From an uncultured Ruminococcus sp. (GTDB lineage: Bacteria > Bacillota > Clostridia > Oscillospirales > Ruminococcaceae): a stretch of 64,000 bases of DNA. Position numbers and translations under genes: made by a program. Below, one piece after another: positions 8,198 through 17,002 of this stretch. The stretch covers positions 9,469 to 73,468 of the forward strand of contig CAJTLC010000010.1 in the NCBI GenBank assembly GCA_910576995.1, read 5' to 3'. Positions within the stretch are counted from its first letter, which is position 1. The number at the start of each line of letters is the position of its first letter. The notes beneath the pieces are model-generated. The model worked only from the letters and a program-made list of their open reading frames with translations. It was not told the DNA's origin and ran no database searches.

Positions 8198-8244
8198 TAA
8201 AAAAGCCATAGCATTTTTAAATTATAATCAAAAATGCTATGGCT
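8198..8244 (-). terminator. Terminator of the rhamnogalacturonan lyase gene
   Basis: On the minus strand AGCCATAGCATTTTT pairs with AAAAATGCTATGGCT (15-bp perfect stem) and is followed by TTTTTTATTG. It lies about 40 bases after the lyase stop codon. Confidence 0.9.
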
Positions 8245-8284
8245 CAAAATTTCTATATGGATATTGCCGTTAACAGAGAATTTT

Positions 8285-11200
8285 TTACTTTATCGGCAGA
8301 TCTTCAAGCTTATAGACGCCAGCATCCACCTGCTGAATAACAAGAGCGTCCTGCGCCGTAACGCCGTCTTTATTTCCGACAACATCGGCATTGAGCATTC
8401 CCTGCTCCGTCAAAGAATATTCGTCTTTATTCGTGAGGAACTGAAGAATCAGAGTGGCGTCGGCAATTTCTACCTTATCGTCGCAGTTAGCGTCGCCGTA
8501 AAGCGTCTTGCCGGCTTCATTTGCAGTTGTAGTTTCGACGGGCTGAGCAGTAACTGTTGTAGTAGTTACAGTAGTTTCCACAGGAGCTGTAGTAACGACT
8601 GCGCTCTTATCTTCCGTAACGAAAACAGTATAATTCACAACATTGTAATTCGTGCTGTTAGAGCCTAATTTGACAATTTCGCCTTTCTTAAATGAATTTT
8701 CGTAAATATCAAACGTAACGTCTTTATTATTTGCAGCCTGCTCCCCTGTTTTATTCCAGCCGTTTATCCATGTCGGAATGCTGCCCATAGAAGATTCAAC
8801 TCTCGTATCGAGCGCGATATAAACTTTTATATCCTCCGCAGCGGTAAATTCAGCAAGATCAGCATCCATATTTTTGGAATCGCAAGCCGTCTGAATCATT
8901 TCCGCACCGTTCAGGAATTCGGGAATCTTTGTATATACCACGTCGCGATCGCCGAAAACGAGATCGCCGTTAGCAGCGTTTTCCTTGATATTCCAATCCT
9001 GATAATTTTCAGCGTCCTTAACCGTCAGCCCTTTAATAAGTTTTCCGTCTATCGGGTCGATCTTTATCTCAAGAATCCATTTCTGATCGTCGCTGTCGTT
9101 GCATTCCCATTCAACAACGTTTGCTCCGCTTTCCTTTGACGCCGCAGCGACGCCTATTCCGCTCGCGTCATTTGTAACTTTTGTACATATCGCATAAGTT
9201 CCGTCGCCGTTATCCACAAACTTGAATAGCTGCGCGTCGCTGTTGGTATTGCCGTAAATGCCTATATTCGTACCGTTTTCGACCTTGCCGAAATCCAGAT
9301 CGAGAAGTAATGTTTTTCCGTCGCCTAATTCGGAATAAACATAATAATAGCCGCTCTGATCGGATTCAACGAAAGTCCAGCCTGCCGCGCCCGTCGTACC
9401 CTGCTGAACGTTCGCGCCGTTTTCTGCTTTTGAATCAGCAACTTCGAGGTAAAGTCCGCTGTTCTTATTTTTTATTTTATATGTGTTTCCTGTATTTATT
9501 ACCGCTCCTGTTTTGATCGGCTTCGGAGGCTTTATATCACCCCCCGCCGTATTGACCGTATCCGTAGGTCTCTTCGGAAGATCGTAGCCCGTGCCGAGGA
9601 AGAAGCTTGTGTGCGGAGGCTGATTATACGCAGTATTCTGCGCCGAAACCTGCATACGATAATGAGCGTCGTGCATGAGAGTTGTAATGCGGTAATCGGT
9701 ATCATAGGGAGTGCAGTAAATTCTTATGGATTTGCTGTCCGCCGCGCGCACGATGAGTTCTTCACGCCAGTCTCCGAAAATATCAGCCGACAAACAAGGC
9801 GTACCCTTTGTGGTATTGCAGGTATAATAGCCGTCGGTCTGCATAAGCTGGTCGATCTTTCCCTTTTCGTTCATTTTGCTGATCTTCGCAGGAGAATCCG
9901 TATAACCGTCGAGTATCTCGCGCTCAAGATCGCCGTCCCAGTGAATGAGGAAGTTTATTGCGGGGCGATTGCATGAGAGGGTCTCGCCCTTAACATTTTT
10001 CACGGGAGTAGAGCCGTCGGCTTCTCTGTTTCCCCAAAGTTCTGCGCCGGGGTTGCCTGCCCATACATTATCGCCGCAGCATCTTCCCGTATCGTCCGAA
10101 CCGTCGTTATGGAAAATTATTTTTCCCGTATCGCAGTCAACAAGCGAAACTCCGTAAGGCTTATCCTCGTGGCATATCCAGGCTTCAATTCCGGGATTTG
10201 TGGGATCGAGATCGCCGACGTGCATGGCGTCGCCGTGACCTTGATTGGTACACCACAAAAGCTTTCCGTTATCGTCGATGCAGGTCGAACCGGTGATTAT
10301 CTCCTGCTTTCCGTCTCCGTCAACGTCGGCAGGCATCGTATTATGATTTCCGTCTCCGTAACCGAGAGCCGAAGAACTCGTTCCCGTATCGAACATCCAC
10401 ATTTTCACCAGCTTTTTATTTTCGACCTTATAAGCCGTCGCCGTCATTCTTCCGTAATAACCGCGCCCCGTAACGATGCACGGATGAACGCCGTCAAGAT
10501 ACGCCGCAGTTCCCCAGAATCTGTCAACACGGTTAAATTTATCGCTGGATTTTCCCCACTTCGTAGTATCGCCTCTGCCGGGTTCATAATTGACGGTATC
10601 GAGAGCCTTTCCTGTTTCGCCCTCGAAAAGCGTATAATATTCGGGTCCTGTAATTATCAGACCGTCGCCGTTTCGGTAATTCTTGGAACCGTCGCCTATT
10701 ACGTTTCCCTGACCGTCTTTAGTGCCGTCGGCTGTTTTACAAGTCATCTCCGCTTTGCCGTCCAGATCGAAATCGCCTACAAAAAACTGCGTATAATGCG
10801 CGCCTGCTCGGATATTGACGCCTAAATCAATTCTCCACAGCCTTGTGCCGTCCAGTCTTATGCAGTCGATATAAACATTGCCGGTCTTGCCTTTCTTGGA
10901 ATTATCCTGCGAGTTATTGGAATCCCACTTCACGAAAAGCTCATACTGTCCGTCTCCGTCAACATCGCCCACCGACATATCGTTGGGACTGTAAATGCTT
11001 GACGGCGGCGACATTGGAAGTTCGAAATACGAATTATTCGAGATCATCTTACAATCCTCGGAATTCACAAGCGATCCCTTTGAATCAAACGTATCTACGC
11101 GGTATTTTGAAGACGCGCTGCCGCTTTTGTCGAGATAGCAGGTAGATTTTCCCGCTTCGCTTGTGTAAATCAGCGTACCGTCGCGGTAGAGCTTATACAC

Positions 11201-11419
11201 GGCGTTGTCGTCGTCGTTCGCAAGATAACGCCAGCTTACAAGCATTCCGCCGCCCGTATTGACAGCTGAAATTCCTCTGTCAAGATACTCGAGCATTACG
11301 TTCGAGGCTGCGTTTGCGTCAGCCGGCTTAACATATCCGTTCTGCGGAAATGCAACTGAAACAAACGTGATAACAGCCGCCGCTGCCGCCGAAGCAATAC
11401 GCTTCAGATCAATTTTCAT
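8285..11419 (-). CDS. Secreted rhamnogalacturonan lyase (PL11-like) with lectin-type module and dockerin
   Basis: This 1044-residue exported enzyme is predicted to cleave the rhamnogalacturonan I backbone of pectin by beta-elimination. In order: a signal peptide (about residues 1-38); a PL11 catalytic domain (about 40-620) with repeated calcium-binding blade motifs DVDGDGQYE, DFDLDGKAE and DVDGDGKQE; a ricin-B/CBM13-like module (about 640-770, starting YKIKNKNSGLYLEV); a further beta domain; a Thr-rich linker; and a C-terminal type I dockerin (about 970-1044) with two calcium loops, DANCDDKVEIAD and DVVGNKDGVTAQD. The dockerin should attach the enzyme to a cellulosome scaffoldin; no scaffoldin is present in the window. 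A divergent sensor-regulator gene lies upstream. Confidence 0.92.
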   Translation of the reverse strand: MKIDLKRIASAAAAAVITFVSVAFPQNGYVKPADANAASNVMLEYLDRGISAVNTGGGMLVSWRYLANDDDNAVYKLYRDGTLIYTSEAGKSTCYLDKSGSASSKYRVDTFDSKGSLVNSEDCKMISNNSYFELPMSPPSSIYSPNDMSVGDVDGDGQYELFVKWDSNNSQDNSKKGKTGNVYIDCIRLDGTRLWRIDLGVNIRAGAHYTQFFVGDFDLDGKAEMTCKTADGTKDGQGNVIGDGSKNYRNGDGLIITGPEYYTLFEGETGKALDTVNYEPGRGDTTKWGKSSDKFNRVDRFWGTAAYLDGVHPCIVTGRGYYGRMTATAYKVENKKLVKMWMFDTGTSSSALGYGDGNHNTMPADVDGDGKQEIITGSTCIDDNGKLLWCTNQGHGDAMHVGDLDPTNPGIEAWICHEDKPYGVSLVDCDTGKIIFHNDGSDDTGRCCGDNVWAGNPGAELWGNREADGSTPVKNVKGETLSCNRPAINFLIHWDGDLEREILDGYTDSPAKISKMNEKGKIDQLMQTDGYYTCNTTKGTPCLSADIFGDWREELIVRAADSKSIRIYCTPYDTDYRITTLMHDAHYRMQVSAQNTAYNQPPHTSFFLGTGYDLPKRPTDTVNTAGGDIKPPKPIKTGAVINTGNTYKIKNKNSGLYLEVADSKAENGANVQQGTTGAAGWTFVESDQSGYYYVYSELGDGKTLLLDLDFGKVENGTNIGIYGNTNSDAQLFKFVDNGDGTYAICTKVTNDASGIGVAAASKESGANVVEWECNDSDDQKWILEIKIDPIDGKLIKGLTVKDAENYQDWNIKENAANGDLVFGDRDVVYTKIPEFLNGAEMIQTACDSKNMDADLAEFTAAEDIKVYIALDTRVESSMGSIPTWINGWNKTGEQAANNKDVTFDIYENSFKKGEIVKLGSNSTNYNVVNYTVFVTEDKSAVVTTAPVETTVTTTTVTAQPVETTTANEAGKTLYGDANCDDKVEIADATLILQFLTNKDEYSLTEQGMLNADVVGNKDGVTAQDALVIQQVDAGVYKLEDLPIK

Positions 11420-11479
11420 TTTTTTATCATCCCCCGTAAAATTTTGAAACTGTTTTTTAATTATTTATCCACATTAATA

Positions 11480-11508
11480 TTATACACATATTTCCAGCGT
11501 TTTACAAT
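11480..11508 (-). promoter_or_regulatory. Promoter of the rhamnogalacturonan lyase gene
   Basis: On the minus strand TTGTAA (11503-11508) and TATAAT (11480-11485) are 17 bp apart. The -35 hexamers of this and the divergent regulator promoter lie about 60 bp apart, leaving room for shared operator sites. Confidence 0.7.
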
Positions 11509-11569
11509 GCATTATAATATCCGATCAAGAAGATTATTTTGTTTACTCAAAAAAATATTCAAATTTGTC

Positions 11570-11598
11570 TTGCAATGCTTAGCAAATCATGATATAAT
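11570..11598 (+). promoter_or_regulatory. Promoter of the AraC-type sensor-regulator
   Basis: TTGCAA (11570-11575) and TATAAT (11593-11598) are separated by 17 bp with TGA directly before the -10. Confidence 0.75.
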
Positions 11599-11685
11599 AT
11601 TATATATATAAAATAGTCTTGTGCAGTTACTCATAATATTATAATTAACATCATCCTTGCAGGGTATGAAAATCGAGGTGATCTG

Positions 11686-13902
11686 ATGAAGAAAAAATTG
11701 CTGATCGGCGTTGTTATCACATCATGCAACGTTGATTTTCAGGAAGAAATACTAAGCGGAATAATTGCGCAGGCTTTCAAGAGCAGCTGCGATATCGCTG
11801 TAATTTCGACTCTGCATAATTTTTACATTGAAACGCCGCATAAAAAGCTTGAAGGCAGCATCTTTGAACTTATCAGTTCAGAAATATTCGACGGATTTTT
11901 ATACGACAGCAATACTTTTTATGGAGATATCATTAAAAAGCAGCTGGACGATATTCTCGCTGCAACGAAAAAGCCTGTTATGCTTCTCGATTCCGGAGAC
12001 CATAAGCTTTTCGAATCCACTGCCATCGACGACAGCGACGCCTTTGAAAAAATTACGGATCATTTAATTGAAGTTCACGGCTGCAATAAAATTTACTGCC
12101 TGACAGGCCCTAAACATCACTTCGTTTCCGACGAAAGGCTTCGTGGATTTAAAAATTCCATGAAGAAACATGGTCTTTATTACGACCGCAGCTGCTGTAT
12201 CTACGGTGATTTCTGGAAAGACGCCGCGAAAGAACTTGCCGAAAAAATAATAAGCGGCACAATAGAACGCCCCGACGCTGTCGTATGCGGCAACGACATC
12301 TCTGCCATGACGCTCATCAGCTCTCTTACTGCGGCGGGAATCCGCGTTCCGGAAGATATCGCTGTTACGGGTTATGACGCTTCTGCGGACTGTCAGGATT
12401 TCTATCCGTATGTCACTACCTTCAAACGTCCGAATTACCAGCTTGGCGCGGAGGCTTTCCGCAGACTTTACCGAATAATTACAGGAAGCATATGCGCCAA
12501 AATTCCCAATAATAAAGGCGATCTTGTAATAGGGCGCAGCTGCGGATGCACTCCGATAAATTACGGAAAACAGAACGATCAAAGAAGAATTAAAATTAAT
12601 AAGGATTTTGAAAGGGATCTGCTTCATCGCGATATGCTTTTTGATATTACAAATGTTGATAATCCAAATGATCTTTCTGACAGATTGGATAATTATACTT
12701 ATTACATCTACAAAATGCAGCAGATCAATATCTGTCTTACAAGAAAATATATTGAATCCGCCGAGGGAAATATCAATAACATTCTGACTTTCAGCAGGAA
12801 CGACGAGGTTAAAATGATCTTCTCAAAAACTTCAGTACGCCGGATTTACGATAAAACGGGATATTTCCCGGCTTCGGAACTGCTCCCTGCCTTTTCACAA
12901 AAACGAAGTTATCCGGTCGCTTATTACATTGTTCCGCTCCATTATAATAATAATTTTTTCGGCTATGCTTCCGTTTCATTCGGCAAGCGTCCTATGAGTT
13001 TCAGTGAAATTTTTATTTTCTGGATCAATTATGTCAATATCGCTCTCGAACAGATGAGAATAAGATCCATTCTGAATCACACTGTTTCAGGAGCAAGCTT
13101 CGCTATGCTTCATGATGAAAATACCGGTCTGCCAAACAAATCCGGAATGGAAAAATCATTTGCAGATTTTCGCAAACGCTGTGCAGGCGCTGACGTTACA
13201 GCCGAATTTATCAGGATACAGATCTCCGGATATGAAAAAGGTCCTTACCATAACAACGAAGAAAAATACGGCAAAATCATCGCAGCATTGGCTGCCTTGA
13301 TTGAAGAATGCGTCGAAACAGGCGAAATTTTCGGATTGTGGTCGCCTTATGTTTTTGGGATAATTACGGCTCTTCCCAACCGCAGCGAGAAAATTTACGG
13401 CTTGCTTGCCGAAAAGATCAGAAAATCACGATACAGTGAAAATCACTGTAACATTGATTTCAACGTTTATATGCACAGTCAATTAATTGATGAAACTACC
13501 GATCTGCAAACTGCCATGCACAAGGCGTCGATAAACAGAATATACAGCTATACTGTATCCGAAAACAGCAGGAATCCGCAGTTTGAAAAACTCTGCCTGC
13601 TGCGCGGAAATCTTATCAGTAATCCCGAATTACCGTGGAAAATAAGCCAGATAGCCGACGATCTCTTCATAAGCAAAAGCTATTTGCAGAAAATATATAA
13701 ATCTTATTTCGGCAAAAGCATTATTGAAGAACTGATTCAATTCAGACTCGATAAAGCAAAGGAACTGCTGACGAGTTCCGATCTGAGCGTTACAGAAATA
13801 GCGGCGCGCTGCGGATACTCTTCTTATAATTATTTCGTTCGCCAATTCAAAGACGTCGAGGGAGTTTCACCGTCTGAATTCCGCGAAAAATCCCAACCAT
13901 AA
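11686..13902 (+). CDS. AraC-family regulator with LacI-type sugar-sensing domain and degenerate GGDEF-like domain
   Basis: This 738-residue cytoplasmic regulator combines three parts. Residues 1 to about 290 form a periplasmic-binding-protein-like sensor of the LacI/XylR type (PDAVVCGNDISAM, GIRVPEDIAVTGYDAS, YVTTFKRPNYQLG). A middle region of about 300-470 ends in a stretch reading DENTGLPNKSGMEKSF, a degenerate GGDEF-like start without the GGDEF motif itself. A C-terminal AraC DNA-binding domain (about 640-738) carries two helix-turn-helix motifs (ISQIADDLFISKSYLQKIYK and VTEIAARCGYSSYNYFVRQF). It is transcribed divergently from the pectin lyase and is the obvious candidate regulator of it, probably responding to a pectin-derived sugar. 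That link is inferred from position. Confidence 0.88.
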   Translation: MKKKLLIGVVITSCNVDFQEEILSGIIAQAFKSSCDIAVISTLHNFYIETPHKKLEGSIFELISSEIFDGFLYDSNTFYGDIIKKQLDDILAATKKPVMLLDSGDHKLFESTAIDDSDAFEKITDHLIEVHGCNKIYCLTGPKHHFVSDERLRGFKNSMKKHGLYYDRSCCIYGDFWKDAAKELAEKIISGTIERPDAVVCGNDISAMTLISSLTAAGIRVPEDIAVTGYDASADCQDFYPYVTTFKRPNYQLGAEAFRRLYRIITGSICAKIPNNKGDLVIGRSCGCTPINYGKQNDQRRIKINKDFERDLLHRDMLFDITNVDNPNDLSDRLDNYTYYIYKMQQINICLTRKYIESAEGNINNILTFSRNDEVKMIFSKTSVRRIYDKTGYFPASELLPAFSQKRSYPVAYYIVPLHYNNNFFGYASVSFGKRPMSFSEIFIFWINYVNIALEQMRIRSILNHTVSGASFAMLHDENTGLPNKSGMEKSFADFRKRCAGADVTAEFIRIQISGYEKGPYHNNEEKYGKIIAALAALIEECVETGEIFGLWSPYVFGIITALPNRSEKIYGLLAEKIRKSRYSENHCNIDFNVYMHSQLIDETTDLQTAMHKASINRIYSYTVSENSRNPQFEKLCLLRGNLISNPELPWKISQIADDLFISKSYLQKIYKSYFGKSIIEELIQFRLDKAKELLTSSDLSVTEIAARCGYSSYNYFVRQFKDVEGVSPSEFREKSQP

Positions 13903-13903
13903 T

Positions 13904-13937
13904 AAAAATCTGTACCTGCAATCGGTACAGATTTTTT
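13904..13937. terminator. Bidirectional terminator between the AraC regulator and glgB
   Basis: AAAAATCTGTACC and GGTACAGATTTTTT form a near-perfect stem with A and T runs on both sides, serving the two convergent genes. Confidence 0.9.
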
Positions 13938-13949
13938 ATTCAAAAGAAT

Positions 13950-15746
13950 TTATTTCTTATGCTTCAACAAGAACATTCTTCCGCTGAACGGCGGTATATC
14001 CATTATTAATCTATCATTTGCGCGAACAAATTTCGTTTCGCCTTCGCAGGTAGTTCCTCCATATTTATTCCAGTCTGAATCAAGCAGCAATTCTTCTTTG
14101 TAATCGCTGCCTATGATCACAGAATAGTCAAATTTACACCAATCGGATAAATTAAGCACAGTCAGTATATCTCCGCCCGCGCTTTTTCTGCGTATTGCGT
14201 ATATGCACGAATCTACGGAATTGCAGTCCGCCCATTCGAAATTTGTCGGATCGTAATCATAATGCAGCGCGGTATATTTCAGATAAATATGATTAAGAGT
14301 TTTAATATATTCTCTGAAGGAATCGTGCATCGGATATTTCAGCATATCCCAGTCCTGCTCGCGCTTTGCGTCCCATTCGCGAAGTTGACCGAATTCATTT
14401 CCCATAAAATTTAGCTTTTTTCCCGAATGCGCCGTCATATACATATACAGCGCGCGCGCCTGCGGAAATTTATTCTCATAATCGCCGTTCATCTTCTGAA
14501 CGATCGTCGCTTTTCCATGAACCACCTCATCATGTGAAAAAGGCAGTATAAAACGCTCGCTGAAAAAATAAAGCATCGAAAATGTCAGCTTATGGTAGTC
14601 TCTGCTGCGATACATCGGTGAACTTTGGAAATATTCAAGCGTATCGTGCATCCAGCCAAGATCCCACTTATAGTCAAATCCAAGTCCGCCCTCATTAACG
14701 GGCTTCGTTACCTTAGGATATGCGGAAGAATCTTCAGCCGCCAGAATCACGGAGGGATGACGAGTTTTTAACCCTGTATTCATATTGCGGACGAAATCCA
14801 TTGCATATCTGTTTTCACCGCGGTATTCCTGACCGTTCCAGTAAATTATGTTGCGCACCGCGTCCATTCTCAAGCCGTCAAAATGATACATGGTAAGCCA
14901 ATAATTAGCCGCCGACTGCAAAAACGAGCGCACTTCGCCTTTTGAATGCATGAAATTGCGGCTTCCCCATTCATTGTAAGAAGCGTCGTCATCCGGAAAT
15001 TCGTAAAGCCGTGTTCCGTCGTATTCAGTCAGACCGTAATGATCTACTGCGAAATGAACCGGAACAAAATCCATTATAACGCCTATATTACGACGATGAC
15101 ACTTGTCCACCAGTTCCATAAGCTGCTGCGGAGTACCATATCTTGAAGTCGGCGCAAAAAATCCCGTGATCTGATAACCCCATGACTCGTCGCAGGGATG
15201 CTCGCTGAGAGGCATGAATTCAATATAATTATAACCGTATTCTTCAACGTAATCTATCAGCATATCGGCGATCTCGGAATAATTGTACCATTCGGGCGCG
15301 CCCTCTTCCGCCTGCGGCTTTTTCCACGAACCAAGATGTACTTCATAAATATTAAGAGGTCTGCTGCGGCAATCGGTGCGTTTTTTCATCCAGCGCGAAT
15401 CGCCGAATTTATATCGCAGGCTTCGTATCACCGAGCAAGTTCCCGGTCGAAGTTCGCTGCTGTATCCATAAGGATCGCAATGATCTATGAATTTCCCTGA
15501 TCTGTCGTATATTCTGTATTTATAACGCATTCCCTCTTTAGCTTCGGAAAGCTCTATCTCATAAAATCGTCCGTCCGCCGTGGGCTTCATGGGAATATCG
15601 GTCCAGCCGCTGAAATCTCCTATGACTGATACAGCAGAAGCATTCGGAGCATACGTACGAAAAATAGTTGTTCTACCCATAAAATGAGCGCCGAGAAATT
15701 CGTATACGTCAAAATTTTCTCCCCTATAAAAGCTGTAAATATCCAT
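13950..15746 (-). CDS. glgB: 1,4-alpha-glucan branching enzyme
   Basis: GlgB (GH13) creates alpha-1,6 branches in glycogen. The 598-residue form lacks the extra N-terminal domain of the E. coli enzyme and starts with the CBM48 module (about 15-105: RTYAPNASAVSVIGDFSGW, YKYRI). The catalytic barrel shows the GH13 motifs MDFVPVHF, GLRMDAVR with the nucleophile Asp 295, ILAAEDSS with the acid/base Glu 338, and FILPFSHDEV, followed by MGNEFGQLREW and a C-terminal beta domain. The gene is alone; no glgA, glgC or glgP lies nearby. Its upstream region has been invaded by a nested repeat element, which may have replaced or displaced its original promoter. Confidence 0.95.
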   Translation of the reverse strand: MDIYSFYRGENFDVYEFLGAHFMGRTTIFRTYAPNASAVSVIGDFSGWTDIPMKPTADGRFYEIELSEAKEGMRYKYRIYDRSGKFIDHCDPYGYSSELRPGTCSVIRSLRYKFGDSRWMKKRTDCRSRPLNIYEVHLGSWKKPQAEEGAPEWYNYSEIADMLIDYVEEYGYNYIEFMPLSEHPCDESWGYQITGFFAPTSRYGTPQQLMELVDKCHRRNIGVIMDFVPVHFAVDHYGLTEYDGTRLYEFPDDDASYNEWGSRNFMHSKGEVRSFLQSAANYWLTMYHFDGLRMDAVRNIIYWNGQEYRGENRYAMDFVRNMNTGLKTRHPSVILAAEDSSAYPKVTKPVNEGGLGFDYKWDLGWMHDTLEYFQSSPMYRSRDYHKLTFSMLYFFSERFILPFSHDEVVHGKATIVQKMNGDYENKFPQARALYMYMTAHSGKKLNFMGNEFGQLREWDAKREQDWDMLKYPMHDSFREYIKTLNHIYLKYTALHYDYDPTNFEWADCNSVDSCIYAIRRKSAGGDILTVLNLSDWCKFDYSVIIGSDYKEELLLDSDWNKYGGTTCEGETKFVRANDRLIMDIPPFSGRMFLLKHKK

Positions 15747-15775
15747 AAAAAACTCCTTTGTGAAAGAAATTAAAA

Positions 15776-16097
15776 TAGACTTCCTCAGAAATTAACGCAC
15801 GCCGCCTGCCATAATCTTTTAGAACTTGTGTTCATAGGGAAGATGTGCGAATTTTCGAGCATAATTTTGTCGGTGATAAGGAAAAAATTTGCAGGAATAC
15901 TGTCGTATTGCAAGAATTTTTGACGCAATCAGCGACAAAATTTGCCGAAAAGACGTGCAGCTTATCATATGAACACAAGTTCTTAGCGATATGCGTCGTC
16001 TTCCTCCTTGGAGGACGTCAGTCCGCCTTCGTCGTCATCCTTGCCTATCACTAAAATCTTTCGGCAGGCGACACACATTAATTTCCGAGGAAGTCTA
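15776..16097. repeat. Family B MITE-like element carrying a nested family A element
   Basis: The ends are imperfect inverted repeats of about 35 bp. The left end begins TAGACTTCCTCAGAAATTAA and the right end, read inward, begins TAGACTTCCTCGGAAATTAA; both continue to CGCCTGCC. The interior is interrupted by the family A element at 15821-15983. Without that insert the element would be about 160 bp. It has no coding sequence and separates glgB from tetR. Confidence 0.75.
15821..15983. repeat. Family A MITE-like element inserted inside a family B element
   Basis: AGAACTTGTGTTCATA and TATGAACACAAGTTCT form the ends. The left interior (TTTTCGAGCATAATTTT) recurs at 60743-60772 and the right interior (AATTTGCCGAAAAGACGTGC) recurs inverted at 7925-8166. 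Its position inside the inverted repeats at 15776-16097 shows that family A moved after family B at this site. Confidence 0.75.
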
Positions 16098-16105
16098 AAA
16101 ATTTA

Positions 16106-16134
16106 TTGACAACAATCAATTAATATACTATAAT
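16106..16134 (+). promoter_or_regulatory. Promoter of the TetR gene
   Basis: A consensus promoter: TTGACA (16106-16111), 17-bp spacer, TATAAT (16129-16134). Such a strong promoter in front of a repressor gene suggests negative autoregulation. Confidence 0.85.
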
Positions 16135-16210
16135 ATATTATAAGACAATTTGTGATAAAATTCAATAATCAATTATTAACTGTTGTCAATTAATAAACTA
16201 TAGTCAATTA
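16116..16210 (+). promoter_or_regulatory. Candidate operator array for the TetR regulator
   Basis: The heptamer TCAATTA occurs four times on the plus strand (16116-16122, 16169-16175, 16186-16192, 16204-16210), twice within the longer direct repeat CAATTAATAWACTATA. TTGACAACA (16106-16114) and TGTTGTCAA (16181-16189) form an inverted pair. The sites cover the promoter spacer and the leader, the usual place for an autorepressor operator. Binding is inferred. Confidence 0.5.
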
Positions 16211-16229
16211 AATATCTAAGAGGTGCTTT

Positions 16230-16760
16230 ATGGATCTGCGTATTGAAAAAACCCTTGCCGCTATCAGGAACGCTTTTCTTCAGCTTCGTGCGCGCAAGCC
16301 GCTGGAAAAAATTACTGTAAAAGAGCTTTCCGCTCTCGCCAATATTAACAAGGCAACTTTTTATCTCCACTATCATGATATTTACGATCTTTCGGAATCA
16401 TTGGAACGCGAAGTTGTCAACGAATGCTTCAAGGGCGTCGACGATTCTTCAATGATACTTAACGATGTGGGACAGCTTTTGAAATGCATGGAACAGAATA
16501 TTCTCATGAACGAGCAGCTTATCAAGATATTGTTTGAAGGCAGCCGCAGCACAAGCTTTACAGAAATCTTTGAAAAGGAACTGTACTCTCGGATTTTCCG
16601 TTCGCATCCTGATTATGTGCCTACGGAAGAGGGCAGAATGATGATGACTTTCCTTATTCACGGCGCGTATTACACCTATTTTCAGAACACGGAAAAGGGA
16701 ATCCAACCCGTTCTTGCCCTTATTGAAAAATTATCGGGCGGCTTGGTCAAATTTGATTAA
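16230..16760 (+). CDS. TetR/AcrR-family transcriptional regulator
   Basis: This 176-residue protein has an N-terminal DNA-binding helix-turn-helix (about residues 8-55: IRNAFLQLRARKPLEKITVKEL, then NINKATFYLHYHDIYDL) and a C-terminal helical ligand-binding domain. The wording KATFYLHYHDIYDL is typical of the clostridial TetR group that controls small operons. No likely target gene is divergent or downstream on the same strand, so it probably controls itself and distant genes. The stop codon TAA (16758-16760) abuts the end of a family A repeat. Confidence 0.88.
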   Translation: MDLRIEKTLAAIRNAFLQLRARKPLEKITVKELSALANINKATFYLHYHDIYDLSESLEREVVNECFKGVDDSSMILNDVGQLLKCMEQNILMNEQLIKILFEGSRSTSFTEIFEKELYSRIFRSHPDYVPTEEGRMMMTFLIHGAYYTYFQNTEKGIQPVLALIEKLSGGLVKFD

Positions 16761-16812
16761 GAACCTGTCCACATAGGAAATTCCGCACACAATTTCTATG
16801 TGGACAGATTCT
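16760..16812. repeat. Short family A inverted repeat at the tetR stop codon
   Basis: AGAACCTGTCCACATAG and CTATGTGGACAGATTCT enclose about 20 bases. It folds into one long hairpin directly after the tetR stop and lacks a T run. The ends match family A. Confidence 0.7.
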
Positions 16813-16848
16813 AAAACTTGCTATTAGAGCATATTCATATAAAAATAA

Positions 16849-16884
16849 AACGCATCCTCGAAAAAATTCGGGAATGCGTTTTTT
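16849..16884. terminator. Terminator-like hairpin between tetR and the peptide-binding protein gene
   Basis: AACGCATCCTCGAA and TTCGGGAATGCGTT form an imperfect stem with TTTTTTAT following on the plus strand and TTTTATTTTT on the minus strand. It can end both convergent transcripts. The preceding AGAGCATATTCATATAAAA (16827-16845) is an unpaired family A end. Confidence 0.65.
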
Positions 16885-16996
16885 ATAGTCGCCCTACTTG
16901 AAATTGGAGCGGGCTGACGCCCGGTGACGACGACAACGCAGCTATGAGAAATTTTTATCAGCGAACTTGTTTTGATTTCAAGTAGGGCTACTATAT
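16884..16996. repeat. Family C inverted-repeat element
   Basis: TATAGTCGCCCTACTTGAAA at the left matches, inverted, TATAGTAGCCCTACTTGAAA at the right (one mismatch). The 113-bp element has no coding potential and ends 6 bp before the stop of the next gene. No second copy is present in the window. Confidence 0.65.
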
Positions 16997-17002
16997 TAAT
17001 TA

